Below are positions 8,159 through 15,682 of a stretch of DNA of 64,000 nucleotides, piece after piece; the stretch's first letter is position 1; the number at the start of each line of letters is the position of its first letter. The notes under the pieces were generated by a model. That model made no database searches and was not told the origin of the DNA. It saw only the letters and a list, made by a program, of their open reading frames with translations. Origin of the DNA: Plantibacter sp. ME-Dv--P-122b (lineage in GTDB: Bacteria > Actinomycetota > Actinomycetes > Actinomycetales > Microbacteriaceae); the NCBI RefSeq assembly GCF_030209375.1, contig NZ_JARVSC010000002.1:1-64000 (forward strand). The letters run 5' to 3'. The translations under genes and the position numbers were made by a program.

Positions 8159-8632
8159 ATGACCAGACTCCACGTGCCCATCCCATTGCGGTGGGGCGAC
8201 CTCGACGCCTTCAACCACGTCAACAACGCCTCGATGCTCAAGCTGCTAGAGGAGGCGCGCGTCCGCGTCTTCTGGATCCCGACGCTGGCATCGGAGGACG
8301 TCCCGCCGACCGCGGTCATCGATGCGAGCCTCGAGGCCGAGACGCTGACGCTCGTGGCGCACCAGGAGATCGAGTACCTGGCCCCGATCCCGTACCAGCG
8401 CGATCCGCTCGACGTCCAGCTCTGGATGGGCAAGATCGGCGGAGCCAGCCTGCAGGTCGCGTACGAGGTCTACTCGCCGCTGGGCGGGGCATCGCAGACG
8501 CTGTACGCCCGAGCCTCCACGACAGTCGTCATGGTGGACGCCAAGACACTCAAGCCGCGCCGGATCTCGGACGTCGAACGTGCCGCGTGGGAGCCGTTCC
8601 TCGAGGATCCGATCGAGTTCTCGCGGCGCTGA
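8159..8632 (+). CDS. acyl-CoA thioesterase (4HBT hotdog family)
   Basis: The 157-residue single hotdog-fold protein has the family start RWGDLDAFNHVNNASMLKL (residues 10-28), where the Asp-x4-His-x2-Asn arrangement is the 4-hydroxybenzoyl-CoA-thioesterase active-site signature. It should hydrolyse an acyl-CoA thioester in the cytoplasm, with the acyl chain unknown. GGAGGG precedes the ATG. It converges on tesB with only 10 nt between, so two different thioesterase folds sit tail to tail. No terminator fits in that gap. Confidence 0.85.
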   Translation: MTRLHVPIPLRWGDLDAFNHVNNASMLKLLEEARVRVFWIPTLASEDVPPTAVIDASLEAETLTLVAHQEIEYLAPIPYQRDPLDVQLWMGKIGGASLQVAYEVYSPLGGASQTLYARASTTVVMVDAKTLKPRRISDVERAAWEPFLEDPIEFSRR

Positions 8633-8642
8633 GCGACGCCGG

Positions 8643-9515
8643 TCACCGAGGCGTCGGGAACCGCACCATGCCCTCCTGGGCGACGCTCGCGACGAGGTGA
8701 CCCGCCCGATCGTAGATGCGCCCGAGGGACAGACCCCGTCCGCCGGTGGCGCTCGGGGAGTCCTGCAGGTAGAGCAGCCACTCGTCGACCCGCGCAGGGC
8801 GGTGCCACCACATGGCGTGGTCGAGACTGGCGATCTTGATGCCCGGGGTGGCCCACGGGACGCCATGACGACGGAGCACCGGCTCCAGGATCGTGTAGTC
8901 GCTCGCGTAGGCGAGCGCGGCACGGTGCAGCGCCGGGTCGTCGGGCAGGTCCTCGATCGTCTTGAACCACACCGCTTGCTGCGTGGTCCGCTCGCCCTCC
9001 ACCCGGAGGTAGACGGGGGAGCCGACGTGTCGGAGGTCGAAGGGGCGTCCCGTCGCCCACGCCTCGGCCGCCGGGTGGTCGATCCCGCTGAGGAGCTCGG
9101 CGGCAGACGGGAGCGTCTCCGGGGCCGGGATTCCGTCGGGCAGCTCGATCTGGTGCTCCGGGCCCTCGTCCTGAGTCTGGAAGGACGCGATCATCGAGAG
9201 GATCGGCACCCCGTTCTGATAGGCCTGGGTGCGCCGGGTGGCGAAGGAGCGTCCGTCGTGGATGCGGTCGACCGCGAAGGTGATCGGCAGGTCGACGTCG
9301 CCTGGTCGGAGGAAGTAGCCGTGCATCGAGTGGATGATCCGCTCGGCGTCGACGGTCCGGGTCGCGGCGACGACCGACTGGGCGAGCACTTGCCCACCGA
9401 AGACCCGCCCCTGCGGCATCCATTGCGACGGACCGGTGAAGATGTCCTCGTCGGTCCGGACGCCGGGGGCACTGAGGTCCAGCGCGGTGAGCAGGGAGTG
9501 GATCGGTTCCTTCAC
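8643..9515 (-). CDS. tesB: acyl-CoA thioesterase II
   Basis: TesB hydrolyses medium- and long-chain acyl-CoA. The 290-residue product is a double hotdog protein: N-terminal hotdog with QGRVFGGQVLAQSVVAA and SMHGYFLRPGD, C-terminal hotdog with ASLDHAMWWHRP and GGRGLSLGRIYD. The Asp in SLDHAMWWH is the usual catalytic residue. The start is GTG at 9515, preceded by GAAAGG at about 9 nt. The frame is open further upstream, but that part is Arg/Pro-rich and not conserved. Length matches E. coli TesB (286). Confidence 0.92.
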   Translation of the reverse strand: MKEPIHSLLTALDLSAPGVRTDEDIFTGPSQWMPQGRVFGGQVLAQSVVAATRTVDAERIIHSMHGYFLRPGDVDLPITFAVDRIHDGRSFATRRTQAYQNGVPILSMIASFQTQDEGPEHQIELPDGIPAPETLPSAAELLSGIDHPAAEAWATGRPFDLRHVGSPVYLRVEGERTTQQAVWFKTIEDLPDDPALHRAALAYASDYTILEPVLRRHGVPWATPGIKIASLDHAMWWHRPARVDEWLLYLQDSPSATGGRGLSLGRIYDRAGHLVASVAQEGMVRFPTPR

Positions 9516-9641
9516 GCGAACACGCCTTTCATCCGGGGGTCGAGGCTCGGTCGTCGATGCCCGACCTGACCCGCCGAGTCTATCCAGGCGCCGGCGGCGC
9601 GGTGCCGGCGCGCACGCGGTGGTGGCGTAGATTGAGAGGAG

Positions 9642-10322
9642 ATGTCCACCACCTTGCAGCTCCTCGATGCCACCTCGCTCGCCGACCTCCGCACCTTCCT
9701 GGCACGCGCCGCCCGGATCGACGACTCCGGGGTGCGGCTCCTGGCCACGGGGGACGTCCTGGCGGTCTCCGCCCCGGTGCTGCACCCGCAGGGTCTGCTC
9801 GACCGGAGTCCGACGATCATCGGGATGCGTACCTTCGCACTCGCCGAACCCGCCACGGCCGACGTCCTCGCGACCCCGCGTGAACTCATCGACCGCATCG
9901 TCCGCACGCTCGGCGGCGTCGCTGCCGAGGACCTGGTCGCGGATGCCCGCGAGACCGTGCCGCTCGAGCTGCCGCCGTCCACGAGGACGGCCCCGTGGGT
10001 CGGACAGTCACCGCCCCGTGGCGGCTGGGAACGCGCGGGCGACGTGGACACCATCGAGCTCGAACTCGTCGCCAGGACGGGGGCCGCGGAGATCGCCGAG
10101 ACGCTCCCCTCGGCCGTCGGCGATCAGATCGTCCAGAAGGTGCGGTCGCAGGTCTGGTCCCGACCCCTCGGCGACGGCCACGGACTCCCGACCGGTGCCG
10201 CGTTCGCCGCGGTCGGCCTCGGCTTCATCGCCGAGCCGGAGCGCGCGGCCGTCTTCCGCTCAGGCGGATGGGTGCGCTTGAGCACCCGACGCGGGCATGT
10301 GCTCGCGGGCGCCGTGTCCTGA
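9642..10322 (+). CDS. conserved actinobacterial hypothetical protein (226 aa)
   Basis: I do not recognise a domain. The protein is soluble, without signal peptide or membrane helices. The N-terminal half (to about residue 95) looks alpha/beta (VRLLATGDVLAVSAPVLHP, IIGMRTFALA). A Pro-rich linker (LPPSTRTAPWVGQSPPRGGW) follows, and the C-terminal half ends in a beta-rich GFIAEPERAAVFRSGGW segment. ATG at 9642 overlaps a GAGGAG run, and TAGATT ends 8 nt before it, so either initiation mode is possible. It converges on the flavoprotein gene with 3 nt between stop codons. Confidence 0.7.
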   Translation: MSTTLQLLDATSLADLRTFLARAARIDDSGVRLLATGDVLAVSAPVLHPQGLLDRSPTIIGMRTFALAEPATADVLATPRELIDRIVRTLGGVAAEDLVADARETVPLELPPSTRTAPWVGQSPPRGGWERAGDVDTIELELVARTGAAEIAETLPSAVGDQIVQKVRSQVWSRPLGDGHGLPTGAAFAAVGLGFIAEPERAAVFRSGGWVRLSTRRGHVLAGAVS

Positions 10323-10325
10323 TCC

Positions 10326-12008
10326 TCAGCCGGCGGCCATCGCGCGGCCGGCGGTCCGACCGCTGAACAGACAGCCGCCGAGGAAGGTCCCCTCGAGCGC
10401 CCGGTACCCGTGGATCCCTCCACCGCCGAAACCTGCCGCCTCACCGGCGGCGTAGAGGCCGGGCACCGGCCTCCCGTCCGGGCCGAGGACCCGACTGGCG
10501 AGGTCGGTCTCCAGCCCGCCGAGGCTCTTGCGGGTCAGGACGTGCAGCTTCACCGCGATGAGCGGCCCGGCCTTCGGGTCGAGGAGCCGGTGCGGTGCGG
10601 CGACGCGGATGAGTTTGTCGCCCCGATAGGAGCGGGCACCGCGGAGCGCCGTGATCTGCAGGTCCTTCGTGAACGGGTTGTCGATCTCGCGATCGCGCGC
10701 CTCCACCTCGGCGATGACATTCGCCGCGTCGATCGGTGTCTCCGGGCTCAGCTCCTGCATGCCGGTGATCAGCTCGGTGAGCGTGTCGGCGACGACGAAG
10801 TCCGCGCCGTGCTCCTTGAACGCCTCGACCGGCCCGGGCGCTCCCGGACCGATGCGCTTCGCGAGCAGCCCGAGGTCCTTCCCGGTGAGGTCGGGGTTCT
10901 GCTCGCTCCCCGACAGCGCGAACTCCTTCTCGATGATCCGCTGGGTCAGCACGAACCAGCTGTGGTCGTGGCCGGTGGCACGCAGGTGCGCGAGGGTACC
11001 GAGCGTGTCGAAGCCCGGGAAGAGCGGTACCGGGAGCCGCTTCCCGGTCGCGTCGAACCAGAGCGACGACGGCCCAGGCAGGATCCTGATGCCGTGCTGC
11101 GGCCAGATCGGATCCCAGTTGGTGATGCCTTCGACGTAGTGCCACATCCGGTCGCCGTTGATGAGACGCCCACCCGCGCGCTCGCTGATCGCCAGCATGC
11201 GCCCGTCGACGTGCGCGGGGACACCGGAGAGCATGGTCGTCGGCGGCGTCCCGAGCCGGGCCGGCCACTGCTCGCGGACGAGGTCGTGGTTCCCTCCGAT
11301 GCCACCGCTCGCGACGAGTACCGCGGGCGCCCTGCACGAGAACTCGCCGACGACCTCGCGCGAGCTCGGAGCCCCGCGCTCGGCATGCGACGGGGCGAGC
11401 ACGGAGCCGCGTACGCCGACGACCGCGCCGTCCTCGGTGAGCAGTTCGTCCACGCGGTGCCGGAAGTGAGCCGACACCGTGCCGTCCTCGACGCCGGCGT
11501 TCACACGTCGGACGAAGGGCGCGACGACACCGGGTCCGGTGCCCCAGGTGATGTGGAAGCGGGGAACGGAGTTGCCGTGGCCGATGGCACCGTAGCCGCC
11601 CCGTTCCGCCCAGCCGACGACCGGGAAGAACCGCATGCCCTGCTCATGGAGCCAGGCGCGCTTCTCGCCCGCGGCGAAATCGAGGTACGCCTCTGCCCAG
11701 CGCTTGGGCCAGTGGTCCTCGGGACGGTCGAACGCCGCGGCACCGAACCAGTCCTGGGTCGCGAGCTCGAGTGAGTCACGGACGCCGAGGTGGCGCTGCT
11801 CGGGGGAGTCGACCAGGAACAGTCCGCCGAACGACCAGTGCGCCTGGCCACCGAGGTTCGACTCCGGCTCCTGTTCGAGCAAGATGACCCGCTTGCCGGC
11901 GTCGATGAGCTCTGCGGCGGCGACGAGCCCGGCCAGCCCGCTGCCGATCACGATCGCGTCGGCCTCGGTTCGATCGGCGGACGGGTTGGGAGGGACGGCT
12001 GCGGGCAT
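10326..12008 (-). CDS. FAD-binding dehydrogenase (KstD/fumarate-reductase flavoprotein family)
   Basis: The 560-residue protein begins with a dinucleotide-binding fold, VIGSGLAGLVAAAELIDAGK followed by VILLEQE (residues about 20-45), and ends with the FAD-binding GLYAAGEAAGFGGGGIHG motif shared by 3-ketosteroid dehydrogenases and fumarate reductase flavoproteins. It should oxidise or reduce an organic substrate with FAD, and the substrate is not apparent. No steroid-degradation genes are nearby, so I do not call it kstD. AAGGAG lies 8 nt before the ATG. There is no signal peptide. Confidence 0.85.
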   Translation of the reverse strand: MPAAVPPNPSADRTEADAIVIGSGLAGLVAAAELIDAGKRVILLEQEPESNLGGQAHWSFGGLFLVDSPEQRHLGVRDSLELATQDWFGAAAFDRPEDHWPKRWAEAYLDFAAGEKRAWLHEQGMRFFPVVGWAERGGYGAIGHGNSVPRFHITWGTGPGVVAPFVRRVNAGVEDGTVSAHFRHRVDELLTEDGAVVGVRGSVLAPSHAERGAPSSREVVGEFSCRAPAVLVASGGIGGNHDLVREQWPARLGTPPTTMLSGVPAHVDGRMLAISERAGGRLINGDRMWHYVEGITNWDPIWPQHGIRILPGPSSLWFDATGKRLPVPLFPGFDTLGTLAHLRATGHDHSWFVLTQRIIEKEFALSGSEQNPDLTGKDLGLLAKRIGPGAPGPVEAFKEHGADFVVADTLTELITGMQELSPETPIDAANVIAEVEARDREIDNPFTKDLQITALRGARSYRGDKLIRVAAPHRLLDPKAGPLIAVKLHVLTRKSLGGLETDLASRVLGPDGRPVPGLYAAGEAAGFGGGGIHGYRALEGTFLGGCLFSGRTAGRAMAAG

Positions 12009-12063
12009 CTGCTGACTCCTTCGGCACGGACGTGCGTCCGATCCTACGACCGTGCGGCCGGAA

Positions 12064-12492
12064 TCAGAGGAGACTGCGGCGCGGTGCCCCTGGATCCTCG
12101 TCGAAGGTGTTGACCATGGCGTGGGCAGCCCGCTCGAGGTAGTCCCAGAGCGTCGCCTCGTGCACCGGCGCGAGGTCGAGGCTGTCGACCGCGGCGCGCA
12201 TGTGCAGCAGCCAGCGGTCGCGCGCGTCGGGGTTCACGTGGAAGGGCTGGTGTCGGAGCCGGAGACGCGGGTGGCCGCGTTGGGCGCTGTAGGTGCCTGG
12301 CCCGCCCCAGTACTGCTCGAGGAAGAGCATCAGCCGGTCGGCTGCCGGACCGAGGTCCTCCTCGGGGTACATCGGTTTCAGGACGGGGTCGCCGGCCACG
12401 CCGCGGTAGAACTCGTCGACGAGGGCCTTGAACGTGGCGTGTCCGCCGACCTGCTCGTAGAAGGACATGCCTGGTGCCTGGGAGTCGGTCAC
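12064..12492 (-). CDS. glbO: group II truncated haemoglobin
   Basis: A haem protein that binds oxygen or nitric oxide. The product closely resembles mycobacterial GlbO: SFYEQVGGHATFKALVDEF, FLEQYWGGPGTYSAQRGHPR, and RHQPFHV with the proximal histidine, then RDRWLLHM with Trp(G8). I choose GTG at 12492 (142 aa), whose GTGA overlaps the mscS stop codon, because GAGAGG lies 7 nt upstream. The internal ATG at 12468 (134 aa) has only a poor ribosome binding site. The overlap implies translational coupling with mscS. Confidence 0.92.
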   Translation of the reverse strand: MTDSQAPGMSFYEQVGGHATFKALVDEFYRGVAGDPVLKPMYPEEDLGPAADRLMLFLEQYWGGPGTYSAQRGHPRLRLRHQPFHVNPDARDRWLLHMRAAVDSLDLAPVHEATLWDYLERAAHAMVNTFDEDPGAPRRSLL

Positions 12493-13496
12493 TGCTGCCC
12501 TCTCGGGGGTCGCTTGGTCTTCGGCGCCCGCGGCGGGACCACCGTGGTCGGGTGGGTGCGCGGGGGACGCGAGCCGGTCACGCTCGCGGCACCCTCGAAC
12601 CCCGAGAGGACGATGCTGTTGAGCGACGGCAGCTTGACGTCCATCTCGTCGACGGCCCGCTTCAACCGCATCCGCAGTTCGCGGGCCACGTCGTCCTTGG
12701 CGCTCGTGCGCGTCTTGATGACCAGGCGGATGACGAGGGCGTCGCCCGAGATCGACTCGAGACCCCACAACTCGGGCTTCTCGAGGATGCGGGAGCGCCA
12801 CTTGGGGTCGTGGGCGAGTTCGTTCGCCGTGTCGAGCATGCGCTCCTGGACGGCCTCGACATCGGTGTCGTAGGGGATCGCCAGGTCGATGATGACCCGC
12901 GACCACCCCTGCGACATGTTGCCGACGCGCAGGATCTCGCCGTTGCGGACGAACCAGAGCGTGCCGTTGACGTCGCGCACCTGGGTGATCCGGATGCCGA
13001 CGGTCTCGACGACGCCGGTGGCGGGCCCGAGGTCGACCACGTCGCCCACACCCAGCTGGTCCTCGACCACCATGAACAGGCCGTTGAGGATGTCCTTGAC
13101 GATGTTCTGCGCGCCGAAACCGAGACCGGCACCGACCGCTGCCGTCAGCAGGGCGAAGGAGCCGATGATGCTCGAATCGATGACGTTCACGACGAGGATG
13201 GCGGCGACGATGACGATGGTGACGTTGACGATGTTGCTGAGCACGGTGCCGAGGGTCCGCGTGCGTTGGACGAGTCGGACGGCGGCGAGTGGCGAGGCGA
13301 GCAGCGATTGCGTGTCGGTGACGTCGGCGCTCTTCTTGACGCCACTCACGATGCGGCCGACGACGCGTCGGATGACGAATCGGAGTACCCATGCGGCGGC
13401 GAACGCCAGGCCGATCACGACCACCACGCCGATGACCTTCCACCCCGCCGTCCAGAGGAAGGCGGTCACGTCAGGCCAGATCTCATCCCAGTTCAT
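12489..13496 (-). CDS. MscS-family mechanosensitive ion channel
   Basis: A 335-residue membrane channel that should release solutes on hypo-osmotic shock. A first helix (about 13-40) and further helices at about 80-130 precede the pore-lining region GFGAQNIVKDILNGLFMVVEDQLGVGD, the MscS family hallmark, followed by the cytoplasmic beta domain with VRNGEILRVGN. The C-terminal tail is Pro/Arg-rich (PPRTHPTTVVPPRAPKTKRP). TACACT ends 9 nt before the ATG, so the leader is at most a few bases. It is the first gene of an mscS-glbO operon. Confidence 0.92.
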   Translation of the reverse strand: MNWDEIWPDVTAFLWTAGWKVIGVVVVIGLAFAAAWVLRFVIRRVVGRIVSGVKKSADVTDTQSLLASPLAAVRLVQRTRTLGTVLSNIVNVTIVIVAAILVVNVIDSSIIGSFALLTAAVGAGLGFGAQNIVKDILNGLFMVVEDQLGVGDVVDLGPATGVVETVGIRITQVRDVNGTLWFVRNGEILRVGNMSQGWSRVIIDLAIPYDTDVEAVQERMLDTANELAHDPKWRSRILEKPELWGLESISGDALVIRLVIKTRTSAKDDVARELRMRLKRAVDEMDVKLPSLNSIVLSGFEGAASVTGSRPPRTHPTTVVPPRAPKTKRPPRGQQ

Positions 13497-13577
13497 ATGG
13501 GCCTCAGTGTATCGAGCGACCCGGGGTGAAGCGTGTGAGCCGCCCGAGCGCGAGCCGGACGGTGGTTGCGTGGCCGG

Positions 13578-14252
13578 TCATGGACGCACGAGTCCGTGCT
13601 TGTAGGCGAAGATGACCGCCTGTACGCGGTCGCGCAGGTGCAGCTTCATGAGCACGCGACCGACGTGCGTCTTCACCGTCGACTCGGAGAGGACGAAGTG
13701 GGCGGCGATCTCCGCATTGCTCAGCCCCTCCGCCATGGCGACGAGGATGTCGTGCTCTCGCGGTGTGAGCTCGGCGAGTGCTGCGGCCGAGCCCTCCTCG
13801 GCGACTGCAGGCGTGCCGGGGAGTGCCGTCGCGAAGAGTTCGAGCATCCGCTTCGTGACGCGGGTCGAGACGGCGGCGTCGCCGGCGTGGACCGCGCGGA
13901 TCGCGGACGTCAGCTCGTTGGGGAGGGCGTCCTTCAGGAGGAAGCCGCTCGCGCCGGCCCGCAGTGCTCCGAAGGCGTACTCGTCGAGGTCGAAGGTCGT
14001 CAGGATGATGATGCGGCTGTCGGGGTTCGCGGCGACGATCCGCCGGGTCGCCTCGATGCCGTCGAGCCCCGGCATCCGGACGTCCATGAGGATCACGTCG
14101 GGGCGCAGGGTGGCGGCCAGGTCGATCGCCTCGGCACCGTTCGAGGCCTCACCGACCACGTCCAGATCGTCCTCCGCGCCGAGCACGAGGCCGAATCCGA
14201 GCCGGATGAGCTGTTGGTCGTCGACGAGCAGGATGCGGACGGGATCGGTCAT
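13578..14252 (-). CDS. NarL/LuxR-type response regulator
   Basis: The 224-residue protein has a receiver domain (about 5-125) with acidic DD at 11-12, phospho-acceptor D57 in VILMDVRMPG and a conserved lysine in FLLKDALP, followed by a LuxR-type helix-turn-helix (about 155-220) with LTPREHDILVAMAEGLSNAE and ESTVKTHVGRVLMKL. It is a DNA-binding transcription factor. Its ATG overlaps the kinase stop codon (ATGA), so it is translated with the adjacent kinase, its obvious partner. Target genes are not evident. Confidence 0.95.
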   Translation of the reverse strand: MTDPVRILLVDDQQLIRLGFGLVLGAEDDLDVVGEASNGAEAIDLAATLRPDVILMDVRMPGLDGIEATRRIVAANPDSRIIILTTFDLDEYAFGALRAGASGFLLKDALPNELTSAIRAVHAGDAAVSTRVTKRMLELFATALPGTPAVAEEGSAAALAELTPREHDILVAMAEGLSNAEIAAHFVLSESTVKTHVGRVLMKLHLRDRVQAVIFAYKHGLVRP

Positions 14253-15538
14253 GGTGTGGTTCCTCGTGGTTCGGTGGTCGGCGGGGACGTTCTCGACGGG
14301 TGTGGTTCCAGGGGGAGGACGGCATGGACGCGCCACAGACGGTCGCCGACGGCTCCGGCGGTGACCCGACCCCCTTGGAACGCGACGCGTTCGCGGAGGC
14401 CCAGCAACCCCTGGCCGGCGCCGAGCGATGGCGCGTCCGGAATGGACCCATCGTTCTCGACGATGAGCTCGAGGTGCTCGTCGTCGGTGGTGATGACGAC
14501 GTCGACGCGCTTCGGTCGCTCCGAGTACCGCAGCGCGTTCGTGAGTGCCTCCTGCGTGATCCGGTGCACGGCGAGCAGGATCGACGGGTCGTCCGTCGAC
14601 GGCCCCGAGACGGTGAGTGCGACCGGCAGGCCGAGCCCGCGGAAGGTCTCGACGAGCGCGGGGATCGACGCGGCGTCGGGTTGCGGCGCGAGGGGTGCGC
14701 TGCCGGTCTCGCGGAGGACGCCCAGCATGCGTCGCATGTCGACGAGGGAGCCCCGGGCGGCGTCGGTGACGGCGGACATGGCGGACCGTGACGCCGCCGG
14801 GTCCTTCGTCGCCAGGGCCCCCTCGCTCAGCGCGACGATCACGGTGAGACTGTGGGAGACGATGTCGTGCATCTCGCGGGCGATGCGGGTCCGCTCGGCG
14901 ACGGCGGCGAGCTGGGCCTGCTGGTCGCGCTCGCGGGCCAGCTGCGCCGCCCGATCGACGAGGGCTTCGACGTACCGCTTGCGATTACCGACGTTGATCC
15001 CGATCAGCAGCCCGAACAGCGCGAAGAGGACCACCGAGATGATCGTCTGCTGCGGCTCTCCCTGCTCATGTGGTGCGGCCCAGGGCAGGAACGGGGCGAG
15101 GACGGCGACCACCGCGGCGGTGGCGAACGCCTGCCACCCGAGTGCGACGCTCCGGTAGACGGCCACCGAGTAGAGGAGGACCGGCACCGCGAACGCGTCG
15201 ACGCCCACCGTCTGTGCGACCGAGACGAGCCCGACGGCGATGACGAGCACGGTCATCGCGAGCGGGCGCCGTCGCCTGAGCAGGACGGCGAGTGTCGTGA
15301 TGCCCACGATCGCGACGGCGAGCGCGATGCGGCCGGGCTGGGCCGCCAGGTCGACGTCGAACCACTCGACGGTGCTGACCGAGAGCGCGACGAGGAGGTA
15401 TCCGGCGGCGATGAGCGAGTCGGCGGTCCACGGATGTCTCGACCACCAGCGTCGGACGACCCCGGGTGGGCGCGGGAGCATCAGGGCGGCCTCAGTCGCG
15501 GCCCGGTCCCGGTCGGAGGAGGGCTTCCGAGCGGTCAC
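14249..15538 (-). CDS. sensor histidine kinase (HisKA_3 type)
   Basis: A 429-residue membrane kinase with about five hydrophobic segments between residues 35 and 175, a short coiled linker, a HisKA_3 dimerisation domain with the phospho-acceptor in REMHDIVSHSLTV, and a HATPase domain with NALRYSERP and GLLGLRERV. The GTG at 15538 is chosen because its GTGA overlaps the stop of a 16-codon upstream ORF and no other start has a ribosome site. An upstream in-frame GTG lies within the pepN terminator and is rejected. The start is moderately certain and the family is clear. Confidence 0.9.
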   Translation of the reverse strand: MTARKPSSDRDRAATEAALMLPRPPGVVRRWWSRHPWTADSLIAAGYLLVALSVSTVEWFDVDLAAQPGRIALAVAIVGITTLAVLLRRRRPLAMTVLVIAVGLVSVAQTVGVDAFAVPVLLYSVAVYRSVALGWQAFATAAVVAVLAPFLPWAAPHEQGEPQQTIISVVLFALFGLLIGINVGNRKRYVEALVDRAAQLARERDQQAQLAAVAERTRIAREMHDIVSHSLTVIVALSEGALATKDPAASRSAMSAVTDAARGSLVDMRRMLGVLRETGSAPLAPQPDAASIPALVETFRGLGLPVALTVSGPSTDDPSILLAVHRITQEALTNALRYSERPKRVDVVITTDDEHLELIVENDGSIPDAPSLGAGQGLLGLRERVAFQGGRVTAGAVGDRLWRVHAVLPLEPHPSRTSPPTTEPRGTTP

Positions 15539-15585
15539 GACGAGGACGACCCTGAGGGTCGGTCGTCGTTCGCTGGGCCGCGCAT
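15535..15585 (-). CDS. leaderless upstream ORF (16 aa) of the sensor kinase
   Basis: A short ORF on the minus strand encodes MRGPANDDRPSGSSSS. TATCCT (15597-15592) ends exactly 6 nt before its ATG, the leaderless geometry seen elsewhere in this window. Its TGA overlaps the kinase GTG as GTGA. The kinase lacks a Shine-Dalgarno sequence, so ribosomes finishing this ORF are the most likely source of initiation on the kinase. The run of four serine codons at the end could make coupling sensitive to charged tRNA-Ser, which is speculation. Confidence 0.5.
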   Translation of the reverse strand: MRGPANDDRPSGSSSS

Positions 15586-15600
15586 CCCTCCAGGATACGG

Positions 15601-15639
15601 AGAACCCCTCCACAGCGGGTCGTGCCGTGGAGGGGTTCT
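15601..15639 (-). terminator. terminator of pepN
   Basis: A perfect 13-bp stem (15601-15613 with 15627-15639) with a 13-nt loop. It lies 44 nt past the pepN stop on the minus strand side and just upstream of the kinase promoter, separating the two units. TTCT follows one arm but there is no long U-tract. Confidence 0.7.
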
Positions 15640-15682
15640 TGCCAGAGGATCCTGGTACCGGAGTGCTATCCGGCCGAGTGGA

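Noticed and set aside
8643-9785. Longer tesB product reaching 380 residues
   Set aside because: The added N-terminal 90 residues are Arg/Gly/Pro-rich and overlap the next gene's promoter. The GTG at 9515 has a ribosome site and gives the normal length.
10326-12008. Steroid degradation locus around the KstD-like flavoprotein
   Set aside because: No other steroid genes are nearby. The flanking genes are a hypothetical gene and a globin.
12469-12492. Truncated haemoglobin starting at ATG 12468
   Set aside because: It would lose the mscS overlap and has a poor ribosome site. It remains possible, as the family N-terminus begins near there.
15539-15613. Longer sensor kinase starting at the in-frame GTG at 15613
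   Set aside because: That codon lies in the pepN terminator arm and has no ribosome site or -10 at the right distance. GTG 15538 is coupled to the upstream ORF.
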